Source: CAZESH01 sp964514665 (GTDB lineage: Bacteria > Bacillota > Bacilli > Paenibacillales > KCTC-25726). From it: 5,150 nt of DNA. Shown piece after piece: positions 1-5,150 of this stretch. The stretch spans positions 1 through 5,150 of the forward strand of contig CAZESH010000306.1 in assembly GCA_964514665.1 (NCBI GenBank). Direction: 5' to 3'. Position numbers and translations under genes: made by a program. How positions within the stretch are numbered: position 1 is the stretch's first letter; each line of letters begins with the position of its first letter. The notes beneath the pieces were generated by a model. The model saw nothing but the letters and a program-made list of their open reading frames with translations. It was not told the DNA's origin and searched no databases.

Positions 1-1735
1 ATGCGGAGGCATTCTTGCCTGCATAGATCGAGTTTTTCGAGCCGACAAATACCATGCTGCCGCCCAACCCTTGCGTTTTCATGATTTTGAAGGCTTCGCG
101 CGCTACGAGAAAATAACCGGTTCCGAGCACATTCATATTCAAATTCCATTCTTTCAGCGTCGTTTCTTCGCATGGACTGGATGTCGCAAGTCCTGCATTG
201 TTTACTGCAATATCTACGCCGCCAAAAGCCAGCACGGTCTGGCGAAAAGCCTCCGCCACCTCATCTTCCTTGGTCACGTCCATTTTGACGGCCAGCACCC
301 GGTGCTCGCCAAATTGTCCGTTTAGCTCGTCTGCCAGCTTTGCCGCACCTTCAAGATTCAAATCCGCCAGCACCACGTGAGCGCCGTCTTTTAACAATTG
401 CTTCGCCGCAGCGCTGCCGATTCCTCCCGCGCCTCCGGTAATGAATGCGACTTTCCTGGAAAATTCCGCTTCAGCGGGAGCAAGCGTCAGCTTATAAAGC
501 TCAAGCGGCCAATATTCCACATTATAGGATTCGTTTTCGCTCAGCGAAACGAAATTCCCAAGTGCCGTCGCCCCCCTCATAACGGAAATCGCCCGATGAT
601 ACAAAGCGCCGCTCACCTTGGACATGGCCCAGCTTTTGCCGGTATTGACCATGCCTACGCCGGGAATGAGTATGACGCGGGGAGCCGGCTCGAACATGCT
701 GTCTCCGGCATTGCGGTTGCGTTCAAAATAGGCGCGATACTCCTCCTTGTAGGCGGCAATTCCCTTTTTCAGCGCTTCCATTAATACGGCGGCATCCTTG
801 GTGCCCGGATCCCAGTCGATAAAGAGCGGCTTCATTTTGGTATGCACCAGATGATCGGGACATGCAGCGCCTACTTGCGACAGGACGGCGGCTTCCCGGC
901 TGTTCACGAAAGCCAGCACATCCTCGCTGCTGTCTGCGGTCAGAATCATTTTTTTCTCCCCGCCAACCGCTCCGCGAATGACCGGCATTGCTTGCGCAAG
1001 CAGATTTTCCCGTTCCTCCTGCATAAGCGTCTCCCGTTGAGTGCCGCCGAACAATGCGTCTTGTTTAATGCGCGCTTCGATGAAGCTTTCCGCCTCTTGT
1101 ATAATGGCAAGCGTCTGCCGGTAGCTGGCCTCGGAGGTTTCGCCCCAGGTGACCAGACCGTGCTTTTCCATCAGTACAAGCTCCGCTTGCGGATTGCTGC
1201 GCACGCCTTCGGCGATCATTTTGGAAAGCTTGAAGCCCGGACGCACATAGGGCACCCAGACGAAACGGTCGCCATAGATTTCCTTCGCCAGCTGCTTGCC
1301 GTTATCCGCGCAGCACAGGCTGATAATCGCATCCGGATGGGTATGATCGACATGCTTGAACGGCAAAAAAGCATGCAGCAGCGTTTCGATCGATGCCCGC
1401 GGGTGCTTGCTGTCAATCATGCAGTGCGACAAATAGGCAACCATTTCTTCATCGGACATCTCTTCCCGTTCGATCAAAGGACGAATACCCTCCATATGCA
1501 AGCCCGTGAAATTTTTTGCACCCATGGTGGCGAGGTCGGAGCCGCTGCCTTTCACCCACATGACCTCGATTTCGCGGCCGCGGAAATCCCTTACCACCGT
1601 TTTCATCGAGGTATTGCCGCCGCCCCAATTTGCTACGGAACGATCGGAGCCCAGCAGGTTGGAGCGGAAAACAAGCTCTTCAAGGCCCGGATTCAGCTTT
1701 GCCGCTTTTTCGTTTTCCCATAAGCTTTTTACCAA
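1..1735 (-). CDS. rhaEW: Bifunctional rhamnulose-1-phosphate aldolase / lactaldehyde dehydrogenase (3' end cut by window)
   Basis: Predicted cytosolic fusion enzyme of L-rhamnose catabolism. The aldolase half splits L-rhamnulose 1-phosphate into dihydroxyacetone phosphate and L-lactaldehyde; the NAD-dependent short-chain dehydrogenase half oxidises the aldehyde. 578 codons are visible; the B. subtilis homologue RhaEW (YuxG) has about 690 residues, so roughly 110 are missing. Seen: GGGNTS at residues 38-43; HTHPD at 131-135 and MEKHGL at 189-194, which supply the class II aldolase metal histidines; the Rossmann motif TGGAGGIG at 433-440; NNAG at 512-515. The window ends just before the expected catalytic YxxxK. 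The TTG start is chosen because AAAGGTGG lies 9 nt upstream and the product then begins MVKSLW, as in the family; the first in-frame ATG is inside the conserved GGGNTSMK. In B. subtilis this gene heads a rhamnose operon; the neighbours here lie outside the window. Function by homology is strong; exact substrate is inferred. Confidence 0.93.
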   Translation of the reverse strand, partial: MVKSLWENEKAAKLNPGLEELVFRSNLLGSDRSVANWGGGNTSMKTVVRDFRGREIEVMWVKGSGSDLATMGAKNFTGLHMEGIRPLIEREEMSDEEMVAYLSHCMIDSKHPRASIETLLHAFLPFKHVDHTHPDAIISLCCADNGKQLAKEIYGDRFVWVPYVRPGFKLSKMIAEGVRSNPQAELVLMEKHGLVTWGETSEASYRQTLAIIQEAESFIEARIKQDALFGGTQRETLMQEERENLLAQAMPVIRGAVGGEKKMILTADSSEDVLAFVNSREAAVLSQVGAACPDHLVHTKMKPLFIDWDPGTKDAAVLMEALKKGIAAYKEEYRAYFERNRNAGDSMFEPAPRVILIPGVGMVNTGKSWAMSKVSGALYHRAISVMRGATALGNFVSLSENESYNVEYWPLELYKLTLAPAEAEFSRKVAFITGGAGGIGSAAAKQLLKDGAHVVLADLNLEGAAKLADELNGQFGEHRVLAVKMDVTKEDEVAEAFRQTVLAFGGVDIAVNNAGLATSSPCEETTLKEWNLNMNVLGTGYFLVAREAFKIMKTQGLGGSMVFVGSKNSIYAGKNASA

Positions 1736-1744
1736 TTTGATTTA

Positions 1745-1752
1745 CCACCTTT
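1745..1752 (-). promoter_or_regulatory. Ribosome binding site deciding the TTG start of rhaEW
   Basis: On the minus strand AAAGGTGG is a near-consensus Shine-Dalgarno, 9 nt before TTG at 1735-1733. No ATG or GTG is available at a suitable distance, so it fixes the unusual TTG start. Confidence 0.8.
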
Positions 1753-1783
1753 ATTAGTTTGATAATTTTTGATTATTTCCGTT

Positions 1784-1798
1784 TATGATTATATCATA
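1784..1798. repeat. Inverted repeat over the rhaEW -10 element (candidate operator)
   Basis: TATGAT and ATCATA are perfect 6-bp inverted arms around a 3-bp centre. The repeat covers the -10 hexamer, where a bound repressor would block polymerase. GATAAT (1761-1766) and GATTAT (1771-1776) lie downstream in the predicted leader and resemble part of this site. AT-rich DNA makes short palindromes common, so the operator role is a hypothesis; a rhamnose regulator of the DeoR type (RhaR in B. subtilis) would be the first candidate. Confidence 0.35.
1788..1796 (-). promoter_or_regulatory. Extended -10 promoter of rhaEW
   Basis: The minus strand reads TGATATAAT, a perfect extended -10 (TGnTATAAT) about 53 nt upstream of the TTG start. 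The hexamer 17 bp further upstream (TATCCA, 1816-1811) is a poor -35, which fits a promoter depending on the extended -10 and perhaps on an activator. Transcription would begin near 1780. Inferred from sequence only. Confidence 0.6.
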
Positions 1799-1991
1799 GG
1801 TTTTTTTATTTGGATATACGATTAAAACAAAAATATCTGAAAATGTTTCTCTAGCATCCGGGTGCAGATCTGCGCATTCATTTTTTCCCAAACTTCCAAT
1901 TTTCCGTACAAAAATATAGGTTCTTATGTTATATTTATTTCAAACGCCTATCTGTTTTGCAGAGAATCCCTCAACCTGGAAATTTGACCGA

Positions 1992-1997
1992 TATAAT
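1992..1997 (+). promoter_or_regulatory. Candidate -10 element of the ferredoxin gene
   Basis: TATAAT is a perfect -10 hexamer 56 nt before the ferredoxin ATG. The sequence 17 bp upstream (CCTCAA) does not resemble a -35 box and there is no TGn extension, so the call rests on the hexamer and its position alone. Confidence 0.4.
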
Positions 1998-2038
1998 GGA
2001 TAGCGCTGTTTCGTGGATGAATAATTGAATCAATAAGC

Positions 2039-2044
2039 GAGGTG
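2039..2044 (+). promoter_or_regulatory. Ribosome binding site of the ferredoxin gene
   Basis: GAGGTG lies 9 nt before the ATG at 2054. It decides the start: an in-frame GTG at 2042 would overlap this site and has no Shine-Dalgarno of its own, and starting at 2054 gives the usual family N-terminus. Confidence 0.75.
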
Positions 2045-2053
2045 TGTATTTGG

Positions 2054-2290
2054 ATGACATTTGTTATCGTATCTCCATGTGTCGACGAAAAAGCGGCGGA
2101 ATGTGTTGAGGTTTGTCCGGTCGAATGTATTCATGAAGCCAAGGATCAATATTTTATCGATCCCGACACCTGCATCGAATGTGGTGCTTGCGTCACGGCC
2201 TGTCCGGTCGAAGCCATTTACCACGAAGGCGAAATCCCTGCCGGCGAGGAAGATTACCTGCAAAAAGCTGTTGATTTTTTCAAGAAATAA
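2054..2290 (+). CDS. fer: Seven-iron [3Fe-4S][4Fe-4S] ferredoxin
   Basis: A 78-residue soluble cytosolic electron carrier. The cysteine pattern is the classic seven-iron arrangement known from Azotobacter FdI and Bacillus schlegelii ferredoxin: C9, C17 and C50 would bind the [3Fe-4S] cluster, and C21, C40, C43 and C46 the [4Fe-4S] cluster (CIECGAC at 40-46), with C25 as the extra non-ligand cysteine of the family. CPVECIHE at 21-28 and the C-terminal DFFKK are typical of Bacillales homologues. Length matches the family. A strong terminator follows, so it is probably transcribed alone; redox partners cannot be read from this window. The first cluster is assigned as 3Fe from the C9-x7-C17-x3-C21 spacing, but related proteins can hold a 4Fe cluster or zinc there. 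Confidence 0.93.
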   Translation: MTFVIVSPCVDEKAAECVEVCPVECIHEAKDQYFIDPDTCIECGACVTACPVEAIYHEGEIPAGEEDYLQKAVDFFKK

Positions 2291-2315
2291 TTTAGACGTG
2301 CAAGTCTCAAAAAGC

Positions 2316-2344
2316 GCCCGCAGAAAGTTTCTGCGGGCTTTTTT
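2316..2344 (+). terminator. Intrinsic terminator after the ferredoxin gene
   Basis: An 11-bp perfect stem (GCCCGCAGAAA at 2316-2326, its complement at 2328-2338) is followed at once by TTTTTT and a further T-rich run. The arms are separated by one base, so the hairpin tip must open to form a loop of about 5-7 nt. It lies 26 nt after the stop and insulates the downstream regulator gene. Confidence 0.92.
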
Positions 2345-2360
2345 CTTTTGCTTTTATGCA

Positions 2361-2389
2361 TTGTTTTAATATTAACAAACAAGTATATT
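2361..2389 (+). promoter_or_regulatory. Candidate SigA promoter of the ArsR-type regulator
   Basis: TTGTTT (2361-2366) and TATATT (2384-2389) are separated by exactly 17 bp, giving a plausible vegetative promoter between the ferredoxin terminator and the regulator. Transcription would start near 2396, leaving a leader of about 40 nt. The -35 box matches consensus only moderately and the region is very AT-rich. Confidence 0.5.
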
Positions 2390-2409
2390 ATTTATAGATG
2401 TATTAACAA
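2370..2409 (+). repeat. Paired direct repeat TATTAACAA flanking the regulator -10 box
   Basis: TATTAACAA occurs at 2370-2378 and again at 2401-2409. The copies start 31 bp apart, close to three helical turns, so both would face the same side of the DNA. The first lies in the promoter spacer and overlaps a perfect 10-bp palindrome TTAATATTAA (2366-2375); the second lies just past the predicted transcription start. This is a reasonable layout for an operator, possibly autoregulatory, but no binding is shown. Confidence 0.4.
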
Positions 2410-2424
2410 GAATACAATTTACAT

Positions 2425-2429
2425 GGGGG
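2425..2429 (+). promoter_or_regulatory. Ribosome binding site of the regulator
   Basis: GGGGG lies 7 nt before ATG 2437 and 13 nt before the second in-frame ATG at 2443, which favours the first as start. The site is G-rich rather than a standard AGGAGG. Confidence 0.55.
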
Positions 2430-2436
2430 CACTTCT

Positions 2437-3402
2437 ATGATTATGGATATTTCGGAAAAATCCCTGCCCTTTTACGAAGCCTTGGCCAGCAGCGTACGCC
2501 ATAAAGTCATTCATCTGTTGGCGAAGCGAGCGATGAATATCAGAGAATTGGCCGAAGCCGTAGAATTAAGCAGCGCGATTATGACCATGCATGTGAGAAA
2601 ATTGGAAAAAGCCGGGATCATCTCGACGGAAATGCAGCCTGGAAAAGGCGGTGTGCAGAAAATGTGCAAGCTGCAGGTCGATCAGGTAGAAATCATATTT
2701 CCCAACAAAATGCGCACGATTCGCGAGTACCATGAAATGAACATTTCCATTGGTCATTACACGGATGCCCAGGTCGAGCCGACCTGCGGACTCGCGACAC
2801 CGGAAAAATTCATAGGGGAATTGGATGATCCCAGATACTTTTTTGACAGCCAACGGTTTCAAGCCAAAATCTTATGGTTCGGAGAAGGATACGTAGAATA
2901 TAAGGTGCCCAATTTTTTGCTCACTTCGGAAACACCGCAAGAGCTTGTCATTTCTTTGGAAATTTCTTCAGAAGCGCCTAACACTAATAATAAATGGCCT
3001 TCCGATATTACTTTTTATTTGAACGATGCCAAGCTCGGAACCTGGACCAGTCCGGGCGATTTCGGCGATAAACGGGGAAAGTACAGTCCCGCTTGGTGGC
3101 CGGAGGTCGTCAATCAGTACGGTCTGCTCAAGCAGCTGAGCATTACCGCGGGCGGCACGTTTATTGATGGCAACTATCTTTCCGACATCACCCTTGACGA
3201 TATCCATTATCGCGACAAGCAGTGGGCATTGCGCATTGCCGTCGAGAAGGAATCGGATCATGTCGGCGGCGTAACCTTATTCGGCAAAGGCTTCGGAAAT
3301 TACAACCAGGATATCGTATTCCGCTTGTATTACAACAAAATTGTTCCCGCCATAGAGTTTCATGATGATTCCGCAATGATTCAAGCGGACGTCGAGGAGT
3401 AA
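2437..3402 (+). CDS. ArsR-type winged-helix regulator with large beta-rich C-terminal domain
   Basis: A 321-residue predicted cytosolic DNA-binding protein. Residues about 10-88 form an ArsR-like winged helix: LASSVRHKVIHLL at 16-28, a helix-turn-helix at about 34-62 with recognition helix LSSAIMTMHVRKLEKAG, then a glycine-rich wing (PGKGG, 68-72). Canonical ArsR repressors have about 100-120 residues, so some 230 residues are extra. After a linker with HYTDAQVEPTCGLA (107-120), the remainder looks like alternating beta strands with many aromatic residues (WPSDITFYLND at 187-197, YSPAWWP at 216-222), suggesting a beta-sandwich ligand domain. There are no ArsR metal-site motifs such as CxC. 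The layout resembles long predicted regulators of the COG4189 kind, an assignment from memory. It has its own promoter and converges on the arabinofuranosidase operon, so sugar sensing is plausible but unproven. Confidence 0.82.
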   Translation: MIMDISEKSLPFYEALASSVRHKVIHLLAKRAMNIRELAEAVELSSAIMTMHVRKLEKAGIISTEMQPGKGGVQKMCKLQVDQVEIIFPNKMRTIREYHEMNISIGHYTDAQVEPTCGLATPEKFIGELDDPRYFFDSQRFQAKILWFGEGYVEYKVPNFLLTSETPQELVISLEISSEAPNTNNKWPSDITFYLNDAKLGTWTSPGDFGDKRGKYSPAWWPEVVNQYGLLKQLSITAGGTFIDGNYLSDITLDDIHYRDKQWALRIAVEKESDHVGGVTLFGKGFGNYNQDIVFRLYYNKIVPAIEFHDDSAMIQADVEE

Positions 3403-3490
3403 GCAACCACCGGGAAATACACCCGGGGATGCAGGGCTGCGTGCTTTCTGATTTAGCGAGGCGAGGGATCCGATTCGGGTTCCGCTCTTT

Positions 3491-3694
3491 TTAAAGACCT
3501 TCCTCCGCACCATCCTTGGTAATCGGGTCCCTTGCCGCAATGCGGGTGCCAAAGCCCGGCTCGGCCAGCTTCCCGGTGGCGGAGTCGATCTTGGCGATGT
3601 GAATTCCGCCGAAAAACGAACCGTAAGCCATCCAATGGCCGCCATTTGCATCGGTAATGATATTCGGATCGATGCCAATGCCTCCTTCAATCAT
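3491..3694 (-). pseudogene. Remnant of a GH43 arabinanase / arabinosidase
   Basis: About 68 codons read as the middle of a glycoside hydrolase family 43 protein: IDPNIITD, then HWMAYGSFFGGIHIAKID, then GFGTRIAARDP, matching the family's IDPN...WMVYGS..GGI...GxG blocks. The fragment begins near the Asp-Pro of the pKa-modulating aspartate (codon 3670-3668) and stops at EEGL plus TAA. That ending resembles a damaged version of the general-acid motif VEGPYI, so the glutamate (3502-3500) may survive while the next conserved residues are lost. Intact GH43 arabinanases have about 300 or more residues; the N-terminal blades with the catalytic base and everything after the acid are absent in all frames nearby. 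A perfect AAGGAGG (3687-3681) lies just after the upstream stop codon but has no normal start codon at usable distance. The 5' boundary is approximate; a translated small protein cannot be excluded. Confidence 0.72.
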
Positions 3695-3971
3695 GCCACA
3701 AAGCGCCGGACGGATGCGGACAGTTCCGCTCCGCCAACTTTGCCCTGACCTGCACGATGCATCCGCAATATTTGCACGTGTGCCCTTCCAGCAACGCATC
3801 GCAGCTGCTGCAGGCGGAGAGGCGCAGTTTATATTGCGCCTCGGACACACAAGCAAATTTTCCGGCCATTTGATCCACCATCTTGCGGATTCGTTCCTCC
3901 GACAGCCGGATGTCTCTTTCACAGCCTTTGCAGCCGCTTGCTCCAGTTGATTCCCGGCCGGTCAAAGTCAA
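3687..3971 (-). CDS. Small cysteine-rich zinc-ribbon-like protein (DUF6171-like)
   Basis: A 94-residue soluble protein of unknown function. It contains CKGC (14-17), a predicted helical stretch with LSEERIRKMVDQMAG (23-37), CSSC (54-57), CKYCGC (66-71) and a final CP (84-85). Paired CxxC motifs suggest one or two zinc sites. The order and spacing resemble the DUF6171 proteins I recall from Paenibacillaceae; this is recognition, not a search. The TTG start overlaps the TGA stop of the upstream arabinofuranosidase by 4 nt (TTGA), an arrangement typical of translational coupling, and no strong Shine-Dalgarno precedes it. A second in-frame TTG at 3965 is an alternative. Its placement behind a glycosidase may be co-transcription without shared function. 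Confidence 0.72.
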   Translation of the reverse strand: MTLTGRESTGASGCKGCERDIRLSEERIRKMVDQMAGKFACVSEAQYKLRLSACSSCDALLEGHTCKYCGCIVQVRAKLAERNCPHPSGALWHD

Positions 3972-5150
3972 ACACCGACCGTCAGCACCGCGACGGACAT
4001 TGCCGGCAGCTCCGCTTCCAGACGGCCGTTGTCCGGCAGCGCAAAGGCTTCGAAGGCTTTAGGAGCGACAGCGTTCGGTTGAGCGAAAGAGTTGTGGGCA
4101 TTCATTTTATCCGCGGACAATATTCTTCCGGAGACGGATGAGGCAGCGGTGATGCCGCGAATATCGATCTGCACGCGGGCCGGCGCCGTCGGGTCGATGT
4201 TGCACAAGCTGATGTCGATCGTGCCGTCCGCCCGCTTGGAGGCGGAAACGCTCACCCGCTCCAGCTTGCTGCCGAATCTTTCGTAGACGTCCGTATTGAG
4301 ATGAACCGGGAGCAGCTCCGCGTCCTGATGATGCTTGAACATTTCAAACACATGATAGGTCGGCGTCAGCACCATCTGCGCACCTTCCGTGAGAATCATC
4401 GCCTGCAGCACGTTGACCGTTTGCGCGATATTGGCCATCTGCACGCGGTCGCAATGCCTGTGGAAAGCATGGAAATGAAGGGCTGCCACCAGAGCGTCGC
4501 GGATCGAGTTTTGCTGGTACAAAAATCCCGGATTCGTGCCCTCTTCGACCTTGAACCAGGTGCCCCATTCGTCGACGATCAAGCCGACGCGCTTCTCCGG
4601 ATCATAGCGGTCCATGATCGCCGAATGCCGTTCGATCAGCTCCTCCATGCGGCGGGCCTTGACCATCGTTTCGAACCATTCCGCCTCATCGAATTCCAAC
4701 GCGGATTTCTTGTTCTCGAAGCTGCCCGGTATCGTGTAATAGTGCAGGCTCAACCCGTCCATGAAACGTCCGGCTTCGCGCATCAGCACCTCCGTCCAAC
4801 GGTAGTCGTCGACATTTGCCCCTCCGGCGATTTTATAGATGCGGTTGCCGCTGTAATTTCTCACATAGGTTTGGTAACGCCGGTACTCATCGGCATAATA
4901 TTCCGGACGCATGTTGCCGCCGCAGCCCCAGTTTTCATTGCCTACGCCGAAATATTTCAGCTTCCACGGCGCTTCGCGGCCGTTTTCCTGCCTCCAGTCG
5001 GCCATCGGCGATTCACCGTCGAAGGTCATGTACTCGACCCATTCCTGCATTTCGTGAACGGTGCCGCTGCCCACGTTGCCGCAAATGTAAGGCTCGCATT
5101 CCAGCAGCTCGCACAGGCGGAAAAACTCATGTGTGCCGAAGTGATTATTC
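3968..5150 (-). CDS. abfA: GH51 alpha-L-arabinofuranosidase (5' end outside window)
   Basis: Retaining exo-enzyme that releases terminal alpha-L-arabinofuranosyl residues from arabinan or arabinoxylan oligosaccharides; family relatives in Bacillales are usually intracellular. 393 codons plus the stop are visible, against about 500 for the family, so some 100 N-terminal residues lie beyond the right edge and no signal peptide can be judged. Seen in order: NHFGTHEF and YICGNVGSGT near the cut end; GNENWG, whose glutamate (codon 4936-4934) is the acid/base; DEWGTW, whose glutamate (4570-4568) is the nucleophile; then the C-terminal beta domain from about LPVHLNTDVYERF onward. The two catalytic glutamates are 122 residues apart, close to the 119 of Geobacillus AbfA (E175 and E294). 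The gene heads into a cysteine-rich protein gene with a 4-nt overlap and a GH43 relic behind it. Family certain; exact substrate inferred. Confidence 0.94.
   Translation of the reverse strand, partial: NNHFGTHEFFRLCELLECEPYICGNVGSGTVHEMQEWVEYMTFDGESPMADWRQENGREAPWKLKYFGVGNENWGCGGNMRPEYYADEYRRYQTYVRNYSGNRIYKIAGGANVDDYRWTEVLMREAGRFMDGLSLHYYTIPGSFENKKSALEFDEAEWFETMVKARRMEELIERHSAIMDRYDPEKRVGLIVDEWGTWFKVEEGTNPGFLYQQNSIRDALVAALHFHAFHRHCDRVQMANIAQTVNVLQAMILTEGAQMVLTPTYHVFEMFKHHQDAELLPVHLNTDVYERFGSKLERVSVSASKRADGTIDISLCNIDPTAPARVQIDIRGITAASSVSGRILSADKMNAHNSFAQPNAVAPKAFEAFALPDNGRLEAELPAMSVAVLTVGV

Larger units (their letters stand above)
1753..2038. other. AT-rich divergent intergenic region
   Basis: This stretch separates the divergent rhaEW and ferredoxin genes and has no coding signal on either strand. 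It holds the rhaEW promoter and inverted repeat at its left, a perfect 10-bp palindrome GCAGATCTGC (1864-1873) in a locally GC-richer patch, and a TATAAT hexamer (1992-1997) before the ferredoxin gene. I found no clear catabolite-repression (cre) box and no recognised riboswitch. Confidence 0.7.

Noticed and set aside
398..784. A 128-codon plus-strand frame and the overlapping frames at 71-380.
   Set aside because: All are antisense to the dehydrogenase half of rhaEW, with no ribosome site and no recognisable domains.
842..1723. A 293-codon open frame on the plus strand.
   Set aside because: It lies wholly antisense to the strongly supported aldolase half of rhaEW; its translation is low-complexity and resembles no family. 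It is a shadow of biased codon use in the real gene.
1839..1852. TGAAAATGTTTCTC as a CcpA (cre) site upstream of rhaEW.
   Set aside because: It misses the central CG and three further consensus positions, so the match is not better than chance in AT-rich DNA.
1916..1951. ATAGG / CCTAT arms as a hairpin or operator before the ferredoxin gene.
   Set aside because: Five-base arms separated by 26 bases are expected by chance.
2042..2053. GTG at 2042 as start of a longer ferredoxin.
   Set aside because: It overlaps the ribosome binding site used by ATG 2054 and adds residues (MCIW) absent from the family.
3410..3426. Inverted repeat CCGGG / CCCGG just after the regulator stop, as a possible terminator.
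   Set aside because: The stem is only 5 bp and no run of T follows on either strand, so it does not qualify as an intrinsic terminator.
3465..3492. GGATCC...GGTTCC hairpin followed after a few bases by TTTTT, as a plus-strand terminator for the regulator.
   Set aside because: The stem is short and interrupted by a T-T mismatch, and CGCTC separates it from the T run. It is possible but too weak to annotate.
3277..3690. A 137-codon minus-strand frame crossing from the GH43 relic into the end of the regulator gene.
   Set aside because: It reads the relic in the wrong frame and then runs antisense to the regulator; no family resemblance was seen.

Overview
The window looks like chromosomal DNA of a low-to-mid GC Gram-positive bacterium in the Bacillales, most likely Paenibacillus or a close relative. 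The evidence is a YuxG/RhaEW-type bifunctional rhamnose enzyme, a Bacillus-type seven-iron ferredoxin, strong AGG-rich Shine-Dalgarno sites, two TTG starts, and a small cysteine-rich protein resembling the DUF6171 family. The species is inferred; no marker gene is present.

Layout. Positions 1-1735 (minus) hold a 3'-truncated class II aldolase/short-chain dehydrogenase fusion (rhaEW), cut at the window edge just before the expected dehydrogenase Tyr-x-x-x-Lys motif. Positions 1736-2053 are an AT-rich divergent intergenic region. It has an extended -10 promoter for rhaEW lying under an inverted repeat, and a weaker candidate for the gene on the other side. Positions 2054-2290 (plus) encode a 78-residue ferredoxin closed by a strong intrinsic terminator. 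Positions 2437-3402 (plus) encode an ArsR-type helix-turn-helix regulator with a large beta-rich C-terminal domain. Its promoter is framed by two copies of TATTAACAA. From the right edge, the minus strand carries a 5'-truncated GH51 alpha-L-arabinofuranosidase (3968-5150). A small zinc-ribbon-like protein (3687-3971) follows with a 4-nt TTGA overlap, and then a short remnant of a GH43 arabinanase (3491-3694).

How it fits together. Both edges carry plant-pectin sugar catabolism: L-rhamnose breakdown on the left, and L-arabinose release from arabinan or arabinoxylan on the right. These are the backbone and side-chain sugars of rhamnogalacturonan I. The ArsR-type regulator lies between them and converges on the arabinofuranosidase operon, so a sugar-related role is plausible but not shown. 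The ferredoxin is a housekeeping electron carrier with its own terminator.

The most unusual items are the GH43 relic, which spans only the stretch between two catalytic acidic residues; the translational coupling of a cysteine-cluster protein to a glycosidase; and the paired repeats at the regulator promoter. I see no CRISPR array, tRNA, rRNA, insertion sequence or defence system, and no convincing wholly new system.
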